Assembly: GCF_014655955.1 (NCBI RefSeq)
Contig: NZ_BNBO01000049.1
Coordinates: forward strand, 1-64,000
Direction: 5' to 3'
DNA: 64,000 nt
Source of the DNA: Kitasatospora indigofera
Lineage (GTDB): Bacteria; Actinomycetota; Actinomycetes; Streptomycetales; Streptomycetaceae
The position numbers and the translations under genes are program-made. Every line of letters starts with the position of its first letter. Within the stretch, counting starts at the first letter, position 1. Shown here piece by piece: positions 63,542 through 64,000 of the stretch. The notes beneath the pieces are model-generated. The model worked only from the letters and a program-made list of their open reading frames with translations, had not been told where the DNA came from and ran no database searches.

Positions 63542-64000
63542 TCAGAGCCGGAGTGCTCCGGGCGGGGAGCCGAGGCGGCGGCCGTACTCGGTGAGGGCCA
63601 GTACGCCGGTGCCGCGGGCCGGGGTGCTCGCTCCGATCGACCGGAGGTCCAGGCTCAGTTCGGCGGACAGGCCGGGGGCCAGTTCGAGCAGTTCCCACTC
63701 CCATTCGTCCTCGTCCTCCTCGGTGAGGAGGTGGCCCGCTGCCAGGGAGGGCAGAGCGAGCGCGGTCCGCCGCCGCTGTTCGTAGGGAAGGGGGGCGCCC
63801 AGCTCCAGGTGCCGCGTGTCCTCACCGGGTATGTAGGCGAAGCGCCGCACGACGGTGCCCTGTTCGGCGATCAGCACGGCCGATCCGTCGTGCTGGTTGC
63901 TGTACCAGTAGGCCTGGGCGTGCCCGTACCGGGTGCTCAGGCGCGTACACGCCTCCAGGACCTCGGCCTCGCGCTCGGCGGAGGCCGGGTCGCACCACGA
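63542..64000 (-). CDS. Hypothetical protein, cut by the window edge
   Basis: The frame is open from the stop at 63542-63544 to the last base of the window, so at least 153 residues belong to this protein and its N-terminus lies outside. Visible features are RLSTRYGHAQAYWYSNQHDG, an acidic run EEDEDEWEWE, and a C-terminus ending in PPGALRL. I do not recognise the family. The in-frame GTG at 63877 is probably internal, since the upstream codons show the same composition. Confidence 0.6.
   Translation of the reverse strand, partial: SWCDPASAEREAEVLEACTRLSTRYGHAQAYWYSNQHDGSAVLIAEQGTVVRRFAYIPGEDTRHLELGAPLPYEQRRRTALALPSLAAGHLLTEEDEDEWEWELLELAPGLSAELSLDLRSIGASTPARGTGVLALTEYGRRLGSPPGALRL

Noticed and set aside
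1..64000. tRNA, rRNA, riboswitch or phage attachment sites
   Set aside because: I looked for cloverleaf-like ends, long conserved RNA motifs and tRNA-flanked integrase genes by eye and saw none; a covariance-model search would be decisive.

Overview
The window is visibly very GC-rich, with strong third-position G/C bias, frequent GTG/TTG starts, GTGA/ATGA stop-start overlaps, leaderless-looking promoters and rare TTA codons. Together with the families present (SARP regulator with NB-ARC, ROK regulator, MEDS-STAS, DUF6204-like protein, bpX cluster) this points to the chromosome of a Streptomycetaceae actinomycete (Streptomyces or Kitasatospora). Nothing looks like a phage or plasmid. Horizontal or decayed DNA is limited to a kinase pseudogene near 56 kb and a decayed zone near 62.3-63.5 kb.

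Left part (0.5-20 kb). A sulfane-sulfur detoxification block (persulfide dioxygenase-rhodanese, rhodanese-DUF2892, TauE/SafE exporter) carries repeated CsoR/CstR-type operators. It is followed by a RelE-like pair, a two-component system, a divergent ABC-2 exporter with two permeases, a MerR regulator with its oxidoreductase target, a Tat-exported GH64 beta-1,3-glucanase, a GadC-like antiporter with a coupled small membrane protein, and a sugar-type oxidoreductase/ROK regulator divergon.

Middle (20-40 kb). Six tandem genes for secreted peptidoglycan-binding-domain proteins (one with an NlpC/P60 peptidase) lie directly downstream of a SARP/NB-ARC regulator. Then come a membrane-anchored beta-helix protein, an MBL hydrolase, a small-sensor/ArsR pair, a lactate 2-monooxygenase, a large secreted DUF11-type protein, a carbonic anhydrase plus SulP transporter operon, and a TetR/SDR/alcohol dehydrogenase cluster.

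Right part (40-64 kb). A tightly coupled four-gene MoxR-vWA-beta-propeller (bpX-type) ternary system spans 40.9-47.4 kb. It is followed by a TTA-containing AraC regulator, a secreted triplicated R-type lectin, a paired MEDS-STAS / MEDS-kinase partner-switching module, a choice-of-anchor-type secreted protein, an MFS/MarR divergon, a TetR/SnoaL operon and a Ser/Thr kinase pseudogene. Next is a remarkable single polypeptide joining an ECF-type sigma factor, a zinc motif, a membrane helix and an extracellular GH128-like glycosidase. A copy of its promoter and first codons lies upstream of a small gene. The window closes with a DUF305-like protein, an F5/8C-DUF1996 secreted protein, an IS5-type transposase remnant, another pseudogene and a gene cut by the window edge.

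Themes. Beta-1,3-glucan sensing and degradation recurs three times: GH64, the sigma-GH128 fusion, and the DUF1996 protein, whose upstream region holds the same 12-bp palindrome as the GH64 gene. Cell-wall binding (peptidoglycan-binding array) and layered signalling (SARP, MEDS switch, bpX system) are the other two.
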